Source: Actinomycetospora corticicola
GTDB lineage: Bacteria > Actinomycetota > Actinomycetes > Mycobacteriales > Pseudonocardiaceae
Reading direction: 5' to 3'
Assembly (NCBI RefSeq): GCF_013409505.1
Contig: NZ_JACCBN010000001.1
Location: forward strand, 2,294,001-2,358,000
DNA length: 64,000 nucleotides
This document shows positions 1 through 9,148 of this stretch, piece by piece. Numbering within the stretch: the stretch's first letter is position 1; each line of letters opens with the position of its first letter. A program made the translations under genes and the position numbers. Under the pieces are notes generated by a model that was not told where the DNA came from, did not search any database, and saw nothing but the letters and a program-made list of their open reading frames with translations.

Positions 1-3000
1 CGCCCTGCGCGATCTTGATCTGGATGTCGTCGGCGTTGACCAGGTACTCGCTCGTGACGCCGAAGCGCCCGGAGGCCACCTGCTTGACGGCGGAGCGGCG
101 CGAGTCCCCGCTGGGGTCGCGGGTGAACCGCGACGGGTCCTCCCCGCCCTCGCCGGTGTTCGAGCGGCCGCCGAGACGATTCATCGCGATCGCGAGGACC
201 TCGTGCATCTCCTGCGAGATCGACCCGTAGGAGATGGCCCCGGTGTTGAACCGCTTGACGATCGCGGAGACCGGCTCGACCTCCTCGATCGGCACCGGCG
301 TGCGCTCGCCGTCCTTGAACCCGAACAGGCCGCGCAGGGTCAGCAGCGCGCTCGACTGCTCGTCGACGGCGCGCGTGTACTCCTTGAACGTGTCGTAGTT
401 CTGGGTGCGCGTGGAGTGCTGCAGCTTGAAGACCGTGTGCGGGTTGAACACGTGCAGCTCGCCCTCGCGGCGCCACTGGTACTCGCCGCCGACCACGAGC
501 TCGCGGTGCGCGGCGTGCACGCCGTCGGCCGGCCACGCCACCCGGTGGCGCAGTGCGACCTCCTCGGCGAGGACGTCGTAGCCGATGCCGCCCAGGCGGG
601 AGGTGGTGCCGGCGAAGCAGTCCTCCACGACCTCGTCGCCGAGCCCGATCGCCTCGAAGATCTGGGCGCCGATGTAGGACGCGACCGTCGAGACGCCCAT
701 CTTGCTCATGATCTTGCGGACGCCCTTGGCCAGCGCCTCCACCACGTTGCGGGTGGCGGTGGGCACGCCGACGCCGGTGATCACGCCGCGGTCGATGAGG
801 TCGGCGACGGAGTCCAGGGCCAGGTACGGGTTGACCGCCGAGGCGCCGTACCCGAGCAGCAGCGAGACGTGGTGGGTCTCGCGGACGTCGCCCGCCTCGA
901 CGACGAGGTCGACCCGCGTCCGGGTCTTCTCCCGGACGAGGTGCTGGTGCACGGCCCCGGTGAGCAGCAGCGACGGGATCGGCGCGAACCGACCGTCGGA
1001 GTTGCGGTCGGACAGGATGATCACGCGGGCGCCCTCGGCGATCGCCGACGAGACCTCCGCGCGGATCTCGGCGAGCCGGCCGCGCAGCGCGTCCCCGCCG
1101 CCGGAGGCCTCGTAGAGCCCGGACACCACGTGCGGGGCGAAGCCGGGCAGGTTCCCGTCGTCGTTGATCCCGACCAGCTGCGCGAGCTCGTCGTCGTCGA
1201 TGACCGGCAGGGGCAGGACCACGCGCCGGCAGGACGCGGGCGAGACCTCGAGCAGGTTGGTCTCGGAGCCGAGCTGGACCTGCAGCGAGGTGACGAGCTC
1301 CTCGCGGTAGGCGTCCAGCGGCGGGTTGGTCACCTGCGCGAACAGCTGCGTGAAGTAGTCGAACAGCGACCGGCTGCGGCTGGAGAAGGCCGCGAGCGGC
1401 GCGTCGTTGCCCATCGAACCGGTGGCCTCGGCGCCCCCGGTGGCCATCGGGCGCAGGAGCAGCGTGAGCTCCTCGCCGGTGTAGCCGAAGGTCTGCTGCC
1501 GGCGGACCAGCACGTCGTGGTCGAACGGCACGCGGTGGCGGGCCGGCAGGTCGGCCAGCTCGATCATCCCGGCGTGCAGCCACTCGCCGTAGGGGTGCTC
1601 GGCCGCGAGCTCGCCCTTGATCTCGTCGTCGTCGACGATGCGCCGTCCGACGGTGTCGACGAGGAACATGCGGCCCGGCTCGAGCCGGCCCTTCCGGACG
1701 ACGGCGGAGGGCTCGATGTCGAGCACGCCGACCTCGGAGCCGAGGACGACCAGGCCGTCCTCGGTCACCCAGTACCGCGCCGGGCGCAGACCGTTGCGGT
1801 CGAGCACGGCGCCGATGACGGAGCCGTCGGTGAAGGCCGCGAGCGCGGGCCCGTCCCAGGCCTCCATGAGGGTGGAGTGGTAGCGGTAGAAGGCCCGGCG
1901 GGCCGGGTCCATCTCGGTGTGGTTCTCCCACGCCTCCGGGATCATCATCAGCACGGCGTGCGGCAGCGACCGGCCGCCGAGGTGCAGCAGCTCGAGGACC
2001 TCGTCGAAGCTGGCCGAGTCGCTGGCCCCCGGCGTGACGATGGGGAACAGCCGGTCCATGTCGTACTTGGAGAAGGCCCCGGTCGAGAGCATCGACTCCC
2101 GCGCCCGCATCCAGTTGCGGTTGCCGCGCAGCGTGTTGATCTCGCCGTTGTGGGCGAGGTAGCGGTACGGGTGCGCGAGGCCCCACGCCGGGAAGGTGTT
2201 CGTGGAGAACCGGCTGTGCACCAGCGCGATCGAGCTGGTGGTCCGCTGGTCGGTCAGGTCGGCGTAGAACGGTCCGAGCTGCTCCTCGGCGAGCATGCCC
2301 TTGTAGACCACGGTGCGGCTCGAGAGCGAGGGGAAGTACGTCTCGCAGCCCGTGGCGGCAGTCTCGTGCTCGGTGCGCTTGCGCAGCGCGAAGGCGCGGC
2401 GCTCCATGGTGAGCTCGATCCCGGCCTCGTCGTCGCCCGCGTTCGGCGTGTCGACGACCGTCTCCACGTCCTGCGGGAGCCCGATGAAGAGCTGACGGAA
2501 GGTCGGCATGACCTCGCGCGCGGTCGGGCCGATCCCCGCCCCGTCCGGGTCGACCGGCAGGTCGCGCCAGGCGAGGACCTCGACGCCCTCCTCGGCGGCG
2601 AGCCGCTCCACGATGGCCACCGCCTCGGCGGCCCGGTCCGGGTCCGCGGGCAGGAAGGCCACGCCGGCCGCGTACCGGCCGACGGGCGGCAGCGTCACGC
2701 CCTGCTCGGCGAGCACCGGGCGGTAGAGGCCGTCCGGGAGCTGGATGAGGATGCCCGCGCCGTCCCCGGTCGCGTGCTCGGCCCCGCGGGCCCCGCGGTG
2801 CTCGAGGTTGATCAGCGCCGTCAGCCCCTTGGCGACGATGCCGTGGTCGCGGCGACCGGCGATGTCGGCGACGAAGGAGACCCCGCAGGCGTCGTGCTCG
2901 TGGGCCGGGTCGTAGAGCCCCTGGCGGGGCGCCGTGGTGGTGGCGCCGGCGGCTGGGGTCGCAGGGGTCGTGCTGGCGGCGGCGCCCTCGGCGGCAGCCC

Positions 3001-3016
3001 CGGAGGTGATGGTCAC
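1..3016 (-). CDS. gltB: Glutamate synthase large subunit, N-terminal two thirds (3' end beyond window)
   Basis: Makes glutamate from glutamine and 2-oxoglutarate with the small subunit GltD, in the cytoplasm. About 1005 codons are visible from a GTG start at 3016, against roughly 1500 residues in the family; the C-terminal part lies left of the window. After an Ala/Thr-rich leader, [11 protein letters not shown] gives the class II amidotransferase nucleophile (Cys44), which implies removal of a propeptide. [11 protein letters not shown] and the RNGLRPARY substrate motif follow. The central domain and the start of the FMN-binding synthase domain ([10 protein letters not shown] loop near residue 970) are present. 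The 3Fe-4S cysteines are expected beyond the edge. No gltD is visible on this side. Identity is very secure. Confidence 0.96.
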   Translation of the reverse strand, partial: MTITSGAAAEGAAASTTPATPAAGATTTAPRQGLYDPAHEHDACGVSFVADIAGRRDHGIVAKGLTALINLEHRGARGAEHATGDGAGILIQLPDGLYRPVLAEQGVTLPPVGRYAAGVAFLPADPDRAAEAVAIVERLAAEEGVEVLAWRDLPVDPDGAGIGPTAREVMPTFRQLFIGLPQDVETVVDTPNAGDDEAGIELTMERRAFALRKRTEHETAATGCETYFPSLSSRTVVYKGMLAEEQLGPFYADLTDQRTTSSIALVHSRFSTNTFPAWGLAHPYRYLAHNGEINTLRGNRNWMRARESMLSTGAFSKYDMDRLFPIVTPGASDSASFDEVLELLHLGGRSLPHAVLMMIPEAWENHTEMDPARRAFYRYHSTLMEAWDGPALAAFTDGSVIGAVLDRNGLRPARYWVTEDGLVVLGSEVGVLDIEPSAVVRKGRLEPGRMFLVDTVGRRIVDDDEIKGELAAEHPYGEWLHAGMIELADLPARHRVPFDHDVLVRRQQTFGYTGEELTLLLRPMATGGAEATGSMGNDAPLAAFSSRSRSLFDYFTQLFAQVTNPPLDAYREELVTSLQVQLGSETNLLEVSPASCRRVVLPLPVIDDDELAQLVGINDDGNLPGFAPHVVSGLYEASGGGDALRGRLAEIRAEVSSAIAEGARVIILSDRNSDGRFAPIPSLLLTGAVHQHLVREKTRTRVDLVVEAGDVRETHHVSLLLGYGASAVNPYLALDSVADLIDRGVITGVGVPTATRNVVEALAKGVRKIMSKMGVSTVASYIGAQIFEAIGLGDEVVEDCFAGTTSRLGGIGYDVLAEEVALRHRVAWPADGVHAAHRELVVGGEYQWRREGELHVFNPHTVFKLQHSTRTQNYDTFKEYTRAVDEQSSALLTLRGLFGFKDGERTPVPIEEVEPVSAIVKRFNTGAISYGSISQEMHEVLAIAMNRLGGRSNTGEGGEDPSRFTRDPSGDSRRSAVKQVASGRFGVTSEYLVNADDIQIKIAQG

Positions 3017-3634
3017 GGCCTCGTGCCCTCCCGTCGTCGTGTGGTGGTCGTCGCGCCGCGGTGGGTCCGCGGGGCGGCGCCGGGTGTCCCCGGGGTGGGT
3101 CGGTGGGCGGCACGCTGGTGCCGCCCGGGAGCGGGCGCAGGTCGGTGGGATCGGGCCGGCTCCGGCGGCCGGGACGCGTCCGTGCGGCCCGCGCCGGACG
3201 TCGTGGCCGTGTGGTGGCCGAAGCAACACGACGTTAACGGTGGTGATCGCCGGGCGCACCCGTCGGCCACCGATTCGAATCGTGCTGATCGCCACGTTCC
3301 GGCAACGATCCCGCCTCCCCGCCGCCACCGGCCCGTGACGACGCTGTCACGAACGGGGTGGGATGTGGTCGTGCGGAGGACGGTGCAGGGGCGGAGACCT
3401 CCGGCCCGCCGCGCGGGGTCACCGCGGCCGGTGGCCGGTCCCGGTCGTCCGACCGTGGACACCGCAGCCCGATCTGCGGGGTCCGTCGGGTATCGGGACC
3501 CCGGTGTCGGGGTATGCCGCTACCGTGTCGAACGGGTGTTCGATCGCCCGGCGGGTCTGTGTCGACCCGTCCGATCATCACCCGTCGCCAGCCGACCACG
3601 CCGTACGACGGCCGAGAACCCGGGAGCCATCATC
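3017..3634. other. Intergenic region between divergent gltB and the DUF3072 gene
   Basis: About 620 bases with no convincing gene. ORFs here on both strands are short, arginine/proline-rich shadows without ribosome-binding sites. It should hold the promoters of gltB (leftward) and of the DUF3072 gene (rightward). GGGTAT hexamers at 3488-3493 and 3510-3515 resemble the -10 of actinobacterial stress sigma factors, but no clear -35 accompanies them. Confidence 0.5.
3478..3502. promoter_or_regulatory. Perfect 7-bp inverted repeat upstream of the DUF3072 gene
   Basis: GGGGTCC and GGACCCC form perfect 7-base arms around an 11-base centre, about 133 bases upstream of the start codon at 3635. It could be an operator or a hairpin. 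There is no T-tract, so a terminator is less likely. The loop contains one of the GGGTAT hexamers. Confidence 0.35.
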
Positions 3635-4105
3635 ATGAGCGAGACCGACACGCGGGACAGTCTGCCGGGCGACACGCCGTCCGGCCAAGACCCCGCCCGT
3701 CACACGGGCGTCACAGCTCCGGATCCGCACGAGGTGAAGCAGCAGGGCGAGGGGTCCGCCGCGGAGAAGGACCCGGCGAACTGGGTCACCGGCGACGAGC
3801 CGATGACCGGCCCGCAGGCCAGCTACCTGGAGACCCTGGCCCAGCAGGCGGGCGAGGAGCCGCCCTCCGACCTGACGAAGGCGCAGGCCTCCGACGAGAT
3901 CGAGCGGCTGCAGGGCTCGGCCGACTCGAACCGGCAGGAGCGGCCGACCGGGGAGTGGGTCACCGGCGACGAGCCGATGACCGGGCCGCAGGCCAGCTAC
4001 CTGGAGACCCTGGCCCAGCGGGCGGGCGAGGAGCCGCCGGCCGACCTGACGAAGTCGCAGGCCTCCCGCGCCATCGACGACCTGCAGAAGCGCACGCAGG
4101 AGTGA
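3635..4105 (+). CDS. Tandem DUF3072 protein
   Basis: A 156-residue soluble, acidic protein of unknown function. After a disordered N-terminus rich in Asp, Pro and Gly, two nearly identical modules occur at about residues 48-90 and 107-150. Each begins WVTGDEPMTGPQASYLETLA, continues with AGEEPP and ends with a DLTK.QAS helix, which is the DUF3072 pattern. Most single-domain members carry one copy, so this one looks internally duplicated. The ATG at 3635 is the first methionine that keeps both modules. The stop overlaps the next gene's GTG, so the two are probably cotranscribed. The function is not known to me. Confidence 0.85.
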   Translation: MSETDTRDSLPGDTPSGQDPARHTGVTAPDPHEVKQQGEGSAAEKDPANWVTGDEPMTGPQASYLETLAQQAGEEPPSDLTKAQASDEIERLQGSADSNRQERPTGEWVTGDEPMTGPQASYLETLAQRAGEEPPADLTKSQASRAIDDLQKRTQE

Positions 4106-4845
4106 GGCACGTCTGGCCGCCCGGCGGTCCCGCCGGGGAGCTGGACCGCTCGGCGCTGGCGGAGCTGTACGCCTACCCGGCGCACCGCCCGTTCGTCCGC
4201 GTGAACTTCGCGGCGAGCGCGGACGGGGCCGTCAGCGTCGACGGTCGCTCCGCAGGCCTGGACGCCCCGGGCGACCGGGCGGTGTTCGGCCTGCTCCGCG
4301 AGCTGGCCGACGTCGTCCTCGCCGGGTCGGGCACCGTGCGCGCCGAGGACTACCGGGGGGCACGGACCTCCGCCGCCGTACAGGAGCGGCGGCGGGCGCG
4401 GGGGCAGGCCGCGGTGCCGCCCGTGGCGGTGGTCACGGCCTCTCCGGCCCTCGACCCGGCGGCTGCACTGTTCACCGACACCTCCGTGCCCCCGCTCGTC
4501 GTGACCACCACGGCGGCCGCCGACACGGCCCGCCGGCGCCACGGCGACGCCGCGGAGGTCGTCGACGCGGGCGACCTCTCCCCCGCCGCGGTGCTCGACG
4601 CGCTCGCCGCCCGCGGGCTGGGACGGGTGCTGTGCGAGGGCGGGCCCACCCTGTTCGGTGCCTTCGCGGCGGCCGGGCTGGTCGACGAGCTCTGCCTGTC
4701 GCTCGCGCCGAGCCTCGTGGGCGCCGGACCGGGTCGCATCCTGGCCGGTCCCGACCTGCCGGTCCCGCTCCCGATGCGGCTGACCTCCGCCCTCGCCCAC
4801 GACGACGGACTGCTCCTGCGATACGCCGTTGGTCCGTTCGAGTGA
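4102..4845 (+). CDS. Pyrimidine reductase family protein (RibD C-terminal domain)
   Basis: A 247-residue protein matching the NADPH-dependent 5-amino-6-(5-phosphoribosylamino)uracil reductase fold (RibD_C). Visible family features are RPFVRVNFAASADGA near the N-terminus, LADVVLAGSGTVRAEDY in the middle, and VLCEGGPTLFGAF near residue 180 for the cofactor/substrate site. The deaminase half of RibD is absent, and no other riboflavin genes adjoin, so a stand-alone reductase of unknown substrate is as likely as a riboflavin enzyme. The GTG start at 4102 overlaps the stop of the DUF3072 gene by four bases, implying translational coupling. Confidence 0.85.
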   Translation: MRHVWPPGGPAGELDRSALAELYAYPAHRPFVRVNFAASADGAVSVDGRSAGLDAPGDRAVFGLLRELADVVLAGSGTVRAEDYRGARTSAAVQERRRARGQAAVPPVAVVTASPALDPAAALFTDTSVPPLVVTTTAAADTARRRHGDAAEVVDAGDLSPAAVLDALAARGLGRVLCEGGPTLFGAFAAAGLVDELCLSLAPSLVGAGPGRILAGPDLPVPLPMRLTSALAHDDGLLLRYAVGPFE

Positions 4846-4960
4846 CAATGCGTGAGGGTCACCCGGCGTGTGGCGTCGGACGGGTAGTCGCCGCGCACAG
4901 CGGTCGACGCCCACGGCGGCGCACGGCCGCCACCCGATGCCTGCGCAGAGGAGCGCCCTC

Positions 4961-5446
4961 ATGACGACCCCTTCCGACTCGGCCATCTCCACGCCGGCCG
5001 CGCCGCGGACCGGTGGCGCGAACCCCGCCCGCCTCGCCGACGACTCGGGGCAGGGCAAGACCACGATCGCGTCCGGCGTGGTGCAGAAGATCGCCGGGAT
5101 CGCCGCCCGCGAGGTCTCCGGCGTCTACTCCATGGGCGGCGGCGTCTCCCGCGCCTTCGGTGCCATCCGCGAGCGGATCCCCGGTGGCAGCGGCACGTCG
5201 CAGTCCGCCGGCGTGCAGGTCGAGGTCGGCGAGAAGCAGGCCGCGATCGACCTCGACATCGTCGTCGAGTACGGCGCGGGCATCGTCGAGCTCGCCCGCG
5301 CGGTCCGCCGCAACGTCATCGGCGCCGTCGAGCAGATGACCGGTCTCGAGGTCATCGAGGTCAACATCGCCGTCAACGACATCCACCTGCCCGGCGACGA
5401 GGACGACTCCGCGCCCGCGCCCGCCCCGACCTCGCGGGTCGAGTGA
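4961..5446 (+). CDS. Asp23/Gls24 family envelope stress response protein
   Basis: A 161-residue member of the Asp23/Gls24 family, small proteins that line the cell envelope and are held there by the membrane anchor AmaP. The core from about residue 30 reads GKTTIASGVVQKIAGIAARE, followed by VQVEVGEKQAAIDLDIVVEYG and a C-terminal segment ending VNDIHLP, all typical. The start is ATG 4961, behind AGAGGAG at 4946-4952. It opens a run of seven genes to 7992 in which almost all junctions overlap by 1-4 bases, including a second Asp23 protein and the AmaP anchor. Confidence 0.92.
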   Translation: MTTPSDSAISTPAAPRTGGANPARLADDSGQGKTTIASGVVQKIAGIAAREVSGVYSMGGGVSRAFGAIRERIPGGSGTSQSAGVQVEVGEKQAAIDLDIVVEYGAGIVELARAVRRNVIGAVEQMTGLEVIEVNIAVNDIHLPGDEDDSAPAPAPTSRVE

Positions 5447-5889
5447 CCGGCCCCGCCGGGCGGGGCCCGGCCGTCGGCAGCGGCGCCGTCCCGCCGGCCG
5501 GCCCGCCGTCGGGCACCGCCGCGGGGATCCGCGCCGTGTCCCCCGGGTCCGCCGACGCGCCCGGGCTCGGCACGCTCTCCGAGCGCGTGGCCGGGGCGCT
5601 GCTGGCGCACCCCGACGTCGTCCGGCTCTCCGGCGGCACCTTCGGCGCCATCGCCACCTACCTGCCCGGCCGCCGGCTCCTCGGCGTCGCACTCGGCGAC
5701 GGCGACGAGCCGACCCGGGTGAGCGTGGTGCTCCGCCTCGGGGCGCGGGTGCGGCCGACCGCCGAGGCGCTGCGCGCCCTGGTGGCCGCCGAGACCGGGG
5801 CGCGCCGGGTGGACGTGGTCGTCACCGACCTCGCCGACCCCACCGATCCGGTCGGATCCGCAGCCACCGCCGGCCACGCGACACCGTGA
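5443..5889 (+). CDS. Uncharacterised protein of the Asp23 operon
   Basis: A 148-residue protein starting at a GTG that overlaps the preceding stop (GTGA). The first 40 residues are Pro/Gly/Ala-rich. The rest (LSERVAGALLAHPDVVRLSG, then a strand-helix-strand pattern ending RRVDVVVTDLAD) resembles a divergent Asp23/Gls24 fold: ERVAGALLAHPDV parallels the helix preceding the Asp23 strands, and the last strand parallels the VNDI segment. It is predicted soluble and cytoplasmic, and probably partners with the true Asp23 proteins on either side. No family name is recognised with confidence. Confidence 0.75.
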   Translation: MTGPAGRGPAVGSGAVPPAGPPSGTAAGIRAVSPGSADAPGLGTLSERVAGALLAHPDVVRLSGGTFGAIATYLPGRRLLGVALGDGDEPTRVSVVLRLGARVRPTAEALRALVAAETGARRVDVVVTDLADPTDPVGSAATAGHATP

Positions 5890-6221
5890 ACGCCGCCCCG
5901 ACCCCGGCCGCCGAGTTCCGGGCCTTCGTCCGTCGGCACCATCCCGACGTCGGGGGCGACCCGGAGGTCTTCCGCCGGGGTCTGGCGGCCTTCCGCGCCG
6001 GACGCTCGCCGTTCGAGGTCGTCCCGGCCGCGGACGACGGCCGCCCCTCCGACGCCCGGACCGACGCAGCGTCGCGCTGGTCGATCGCGGAGGACGACCC
6101 CCGGCTCGACGCCCCGATCGTCGCGGTGTCCGGCCACGTCGTCCCCCGCACCCTGCGGGCCGGCCGCCGCTGGCTGGGCCGCGCGCCCCTGAACCCGGTC
6201 CGTACCCGCCGGGTCGTCTGA
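5886..6221 (+). CDS. Small protein with a partial J-domain-like HPD segment
   Basis: A 111-residue protein starting at a GTG overlapping the previous stop. Residues 10-38 (FRAFVRRHHPDVGGDPEVFR) look like the end of helix II, the HPD loop and the start of helix III of a DnaJ J-domain. Helix I and most of helix II are missing, so it could contact DnaK only weakly, or it is a reused fragment. The C-terminal half is basic (RRWLGRAPLNPVRTRR) with no membrane segment. Its place inside the Asp23/AmaP operon suggests an envelope-stress role; that is inference. Confidence 0.7.
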   Translation: MNAAPTPAAEFRAFVRRHHPDVGGDPEVFRRGLAAFRAGRSPFEVVPAADDGRPSDARTDAASRWSIAEDDPRLDAPIVAVSGHVVPRTLRAGRRWLGRAPLNPVRTRRVV

Positions 6222-6252
6222 CCCGTCCCACCCTCGAACACGGGAGCACACC

Positions 6253-6432
6253 ATGAGTGCCACCACGGCCGGCCTGTTCGTCGGCCTCCTGCTCGGCGTC
6301 GCCGCCGCCGCCGGCGGTCTCGTCGGGTTCTTCATCGCCCTCGTCCTCGGCATCCTCGGTCTGGTCGTGGGCCGCGTGCTCGACGGCGAGCTCGACATCA
6401 CGCAGTTCACCGGCCGCGGTCGCGACCGATGA
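6253..6432 (+). CDS. Small two-helix membrane protein (DUF2273-like)
   Basis: A 59-residue protein consisting almost wholly of two hydrophobic stretches (GLFVGLLLGVAAAAGGLVG and FFIALVLGILGLVVGRVL) followed by LDGELDITQFTGRGRDR. This size and pattern match the DUF2273-type proteins commonly found in asp23/amaP operons. The ATG at 6253 follows GGGAG at 6242-6246. The stop codon overlaps the next ATG (ATGA), so translation is coupled to the second Asp23 gene. It is likely an accessory envelope component. Confidence 0.8.
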   Translation: MSATTAGLFVGLLLGVAAAAGGLVGFFIALVLGILGLVVGRVLDGELDITQFTGRGRDR

Positions 6433-6860
6433 GCAGCCCGGCCTCGGACGCCACCACGCCCGTCCCGGTCGTCACGCCGTCGACCGCGCCCGCCGCGGAC
6501 GACGAGGCCGGCGGGCGCGGACGGCTCGACATCGCGTTCGGTGTCGTGCGGCGCATCGCCGAGCACGCCGCCGACTCCACCGAGGGCACGGTGCGCACGG
6601 AGCGGCGCGTCGCCGGGCTGGGCTTCGGCGAGGCCGGGGCGTCGGCGAAGGTGTCGGGCTACGGCGACCAGGTCGACGTGCGGCTCGAGGTCCCGCTGGC
6701 CTACCCGGCCCCGATCGCCCTCACGGTCGACGCGGTCCGCGGCAACGTCCGCGAACGCGTGCAGACGCTCACCGGGTACGCCGTGCGCTCGCTCGACGTG
6801 ACCGTATCCGCCCTGTCCGTCCCGGCCGGTCCCCCGGCCCCGACCTCCCGGGTCCAGTGA
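6429..6860 (+). CDS. Second Asp23/Gls24 family protein
   Basis: A 143-residue paralogue of the first Asp23 protein in the operon. It has a Pro/Ala-rich N-terminus of about 30 residues, then GRLDIAFGVVRRIAEHAAD, a central VDVRLEVPLAYPAPI strand region and the family-like end VRSLDVTVSAL. The tail PAPTSRV recurs at the end of the first Asp23 protein (5446), supporting duplication. It starts at ATG 6429, overlapping the DUF2273-like gene, and its TGA shares a base with the next ATG. Confidence 0.88.
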   Translation: MSSPASDATTPVPVVTPSTAPAADDEAGGRGRLDIAFGVVRRIAEHAADSTEGTVRTERRVAGLGFGEAGASAKVSGYGDQVDVRLEVPLAYPAPIALTVDAVRGNVRERVQTLTGYAVRSLDVTVSALSVPAGPPAPTSRVQ

Positions 6861-7393
6861 TGCGCGTCGTCCTGCGGCTGCTCTCGCCGCTGCTCGGTCT
6901 GCTCGTGGCCGCCGTCGGCGTCCTGACCGCCCTCGAGGTGATCGTCGCCTGGGTCGCCCCCTCGTCGTCGCCGCTGGTCGTGCCCTGGCCCACCTGGCAG
7001 GCGGCCCTCGCGGGCCTGACCTGGTCGTCGGCCGCCGTGCGCGGCGTGGCGATCGGGGTCGGCGTCGTCGGCCTGCTGGTGCTGCTGGTCGGCCTCGTGG
7101 CGCGCCGCCACGACGTGACCCTCACCGAGCCGGTCCCCGAGGTCACCGTGACCACCTCGCCCCGTTCGCTGGCCCGCGCGGTCGGCCACGAGGTGCGGTC
7201 GCACTCCGACGTCGTGTCCGCGTCGGTCGTCGCCTCGCCGAAGAAGGTCGTGGTGCGGGCGGGCACGCTGGACACCCCCGAGGAGGTCCGGACCGCGGTC
7301 CGCGAGCGCGTCGACGAGGCCCTCGGCCGTCTCCCGCTCGCCCGCCGCCCCCGGGTCTCCGTCACCGTCGCCGCCACCAAGGGGGTCAAGTGA
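6860..7393 (+). CDS. DUF6286-type membrane protein of the Asp23/AmaP operon
   Basis: A 177-residue protein with two membrane helices (about residues 8-32, LLSPLLGLLVAAVGVLTALEV, and 62-82, AIGVGVVGLLVLLVGLVAR). A cytoplasmic Asp23-like domain follows, in which HEVRSHSDVVSASVVASPKK and VSVTVAATKG form the strands. This architecture is that of DUF6286 proteins, which accompany AmaP in actinobacteria. The ATG at 6860 overlaps the previous stop by one base. It is likely a membrane anchor or scaffold for the Asp23 proteins. Confidence 0.78.
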   Translation: MRVVLRLLSPLLGLLVAAVGVLTALEVIVAWVAPSSSPLVVPWPTWQAALAGLTWSSAAVRGVAIGVGVVGLLVLLVGLVARRHDVTLTEPVPEVTVTTSPRSLARAVGHEVRSHSDVVSASVVASPKKVVVRAGTLDTPEEVRTAVRERVDEALGRLPLARRPRVSVTVAATKGVK

Positions 7394-7992
7394 GCCGCCG
7401 CTCCCGGGCCGCCGTCGCCCGGTCCGCCGCCGGGGACCGCACGCTCGTCGTCCTCTCCGGTCTCGTCCTGCTCGCCGTCGGGGTCCTCGTGGTCCTTCTG
7501 GGGGCGGGGGTGTTCGGGTCCAACCGGGCCCAGCGCCCGCTGTTCGACCCGGTGCTCACCGGCTGGGTCGGTCAGAACGTCGACCTGACCCGCTGGATCG
7601 CCATCGCCGCCGGGATCGTGCTGCTCGTGATCGGTCTGGTCTGGGCGGTCCGGTCGCTGCGCCCCGAGCCCCGTCCCGACGTCGTCCTCTCCGAGACCCC
7701 GGGCGAGCGCCTGTCGGTGGACCACTCCGCCGTCGCCGACGCCGTCCGGCACGACGCCGAGGCGATCCACGGCGTCAGCCGGGCCCGCGTCCGGATGGTG
7801 GGCACCGAGCGTCGACCGGCGCTGCGGATGTCGCTCTGGCTCGTCGAGGGCACCGACGTCCGTGACGTGTGGGCCGACATCGACGGGCGGGTCCTCGCCC
7901 GCGCCCGGCAGGCGTTCTCGGTGGACGCGCTGCCGACGGCGGTCCGGCTCGAGCTCGACGCGGCGGCCTCGCACAGCCCGCGCGTGCAGTAG
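7390..7992 (+). CDS. amaP: Alkaline shock response membrane anchor protein
   Basis: A 200-residue membrane protein. Helices lie at about residues 20-40 (VVLSGLVLLAVGVLVVLLGAG) and 70-90 (IAIAAGIVLLVIGLVWAV), separated by an outer loop, with a cytoplasmic C-terminal domain that carries the Asp23-like fold. This is the AmaP layout; AmaP tethers Asp23 to the membrane in Gram-positive bacteria. It is the last gene of the operon, starts at a GTG overlapping the previous TGA, and is followed by a short gap before the ligase gene. Confidence 0.82.
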   Translation: MSRRSRAAVARSAAGDRTLVVLSGLVLLAVGVLVVLLGAGVFGSNRAQRPLFDPVLTGWVGQNVDLTRWIAIAAGIVLLVIGLVWAVRSLRPEPRPDVVLSETPGERLSVDHSAVADAVRHDAEAIHGVSRARVRMVGTERRPALRMSLWLVEGTDVRDVWADIDGRVLARARQAFSVDALPTAVRLELDAAASHSPRVQ

Positions 7993-8020
7993 CGGGACAC
8001 CGGCGGAGGAGACTGTCGCC

Positions 8021-9085
8021 GTGGACCTGCCCGTGATGCCGCCGGTGCTGCCGATGCTGGCCAAGCCCGTCACGTCGATCCCGGCCGACCAGTGCTTCGA
8101 ACCGAAGTGGGACGGCTTCCGGGCGATCGTCTTCCGGGACGGCGACGAGGTGGAGATCGGCAGCCGCAACACCAAGCCGATGACGCGGTACTTCCCGGAG
8201 GTGGTCGAGGCCCTCCGGGAACGGCTGCCGGAGCGATGCGTGGTCGACGGCGAGATCATCGTCGCCACGCCGGACGGGCACGGGCTGGACTTCGAGGCGC
8301 TCCAGCAGCGCATCCACCCCGCCGTCTCGCGGGTCACGCTGCTCTCCGAGCAGACCCCGGCGTCGTTCGTGGCCTTCGACCTGCTCGCCGTCGGCGACGA
8401 GGACCTGACGCGGCGCCCGTTCACCGAACGCCGCGCCCGGCTCGTCGAGGTGGTCGACGACCGCGCCCCGGTGCACGTCACGCCCATGACCACCGATCAC
8501 GACGAGGCGCAGGACTGGTTCGTGCGCTTCGAGGGGGCGGGGCTGGACGGACTCATCGCCAAGCGTCCCGACCTCACCTACCAGGCCGACAAGCGGGTGA
8601 TGAGCAAGATCAAGCACGTGCGCACCGCGGACTGCGTCGTCGCGGGCTACCGGGTGCACAAGTCCGGCCCGGACGCGCTCGGGTCCCTGCTGCTCGGGCT
8701 GCACACCGCCGACGGGACGCTCGCGAGCGTCGGCGTCGTCGGGGCCTTCACCATGGCCCGGCGTCGGGAACTGATGGCGGAGCTGCAGCCGCTGGTGACC
8801 AGCTTCGACGAGCACCCGTGGAACTGGGCGGCCCACGAGCAGGGCGAGCGCACGCCGCGCAAGAACGAGACCAGCCGGTGGAACGCCGGCAAGGACCTCT
8901 CGTTCGTCCCGCTGCGCCCCGAGCGGGTGGTCGAGGTGCGTTACGACTACCTCGAGGGCGACCGCTTCCGGCACACCACGCAGTTCGTCCGCTGGCGCCC
9001 GGACCGCGACCCGGAGTCCTGCACCTACGAGCAGCTCGACCGTCCGGTCAGCTTCGACCTCGCCGACATCCTGCCGCCGGGCTGA
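8021..9085 (+). CDS. ligC: ATP-dependent DNA ligase, LigC type
   Basis: A 354-residue DNA ligase. The nucleotidyltransferase motif I is EPKWDGFR, with Lys29 as the AMP acceptor. Motif Ia/II residues GSRN and VVDGEIIV, motif IV GLDGLIAKR and the SKIKHVRTADCVVAGYR segment follow. An OB-fold domain with VVEVRYDYLEGDRFRHTTQF completes it. The length equals mycobacterial LigC enzymes, which act in minor repair routes such as gap repair rather than replication. No Ku or LigD gene is adjacent. It starts at GTG 8021 behind GGAGGAG at 8004-8010; it may be read with the amaP operon. Confidence 0.93.
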   Translation: MDLPVMPPVLPMLAKPVTSIPADQCFEPKWDGFRAIVFRDGDEVEIGSRNTKPMTRYFPEVVEALRERLPERCVVDGEIIVATPDGHGLDFEALQQRIHPAVSRVTLLSEQTPASFVAFDLLAVGDEDLTRRPFTERRARLVEVVDDRAPVHVTPMTTDHDEAQDWFVRFEGAGLDGLIAKRPDLTYQADKRVMSKIKHVRTADCVVAGYRVHKSGPDALGSLLLGLHTADGTLASVGVVGAFTMARRRELMAELQPLVTSFDEHPWNWAAHEQGERTPRKNETSRWNAGKDLSFVPLRPERVVEVRYDYLEGDRFRHTTQFVRWRPDRDPESCTYEQLDRPVSFDLADILPPG

Positions 9086-9148
9086 CCCCCCGGCGCCGAC
9101 CCCCGGCGCCGACCCCACCGTCCGGACGCCGGGTCGTGCCCGGCCCCG

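Noticed and set aside
203-4105. 1300-codon open frame covering gltB and the DUF3072 gene
   Set aside because: Only the last 157 codons are real. The rest is the antisense shadow of gltB, rich in Arg, Gly, Val and Asp with no motif.
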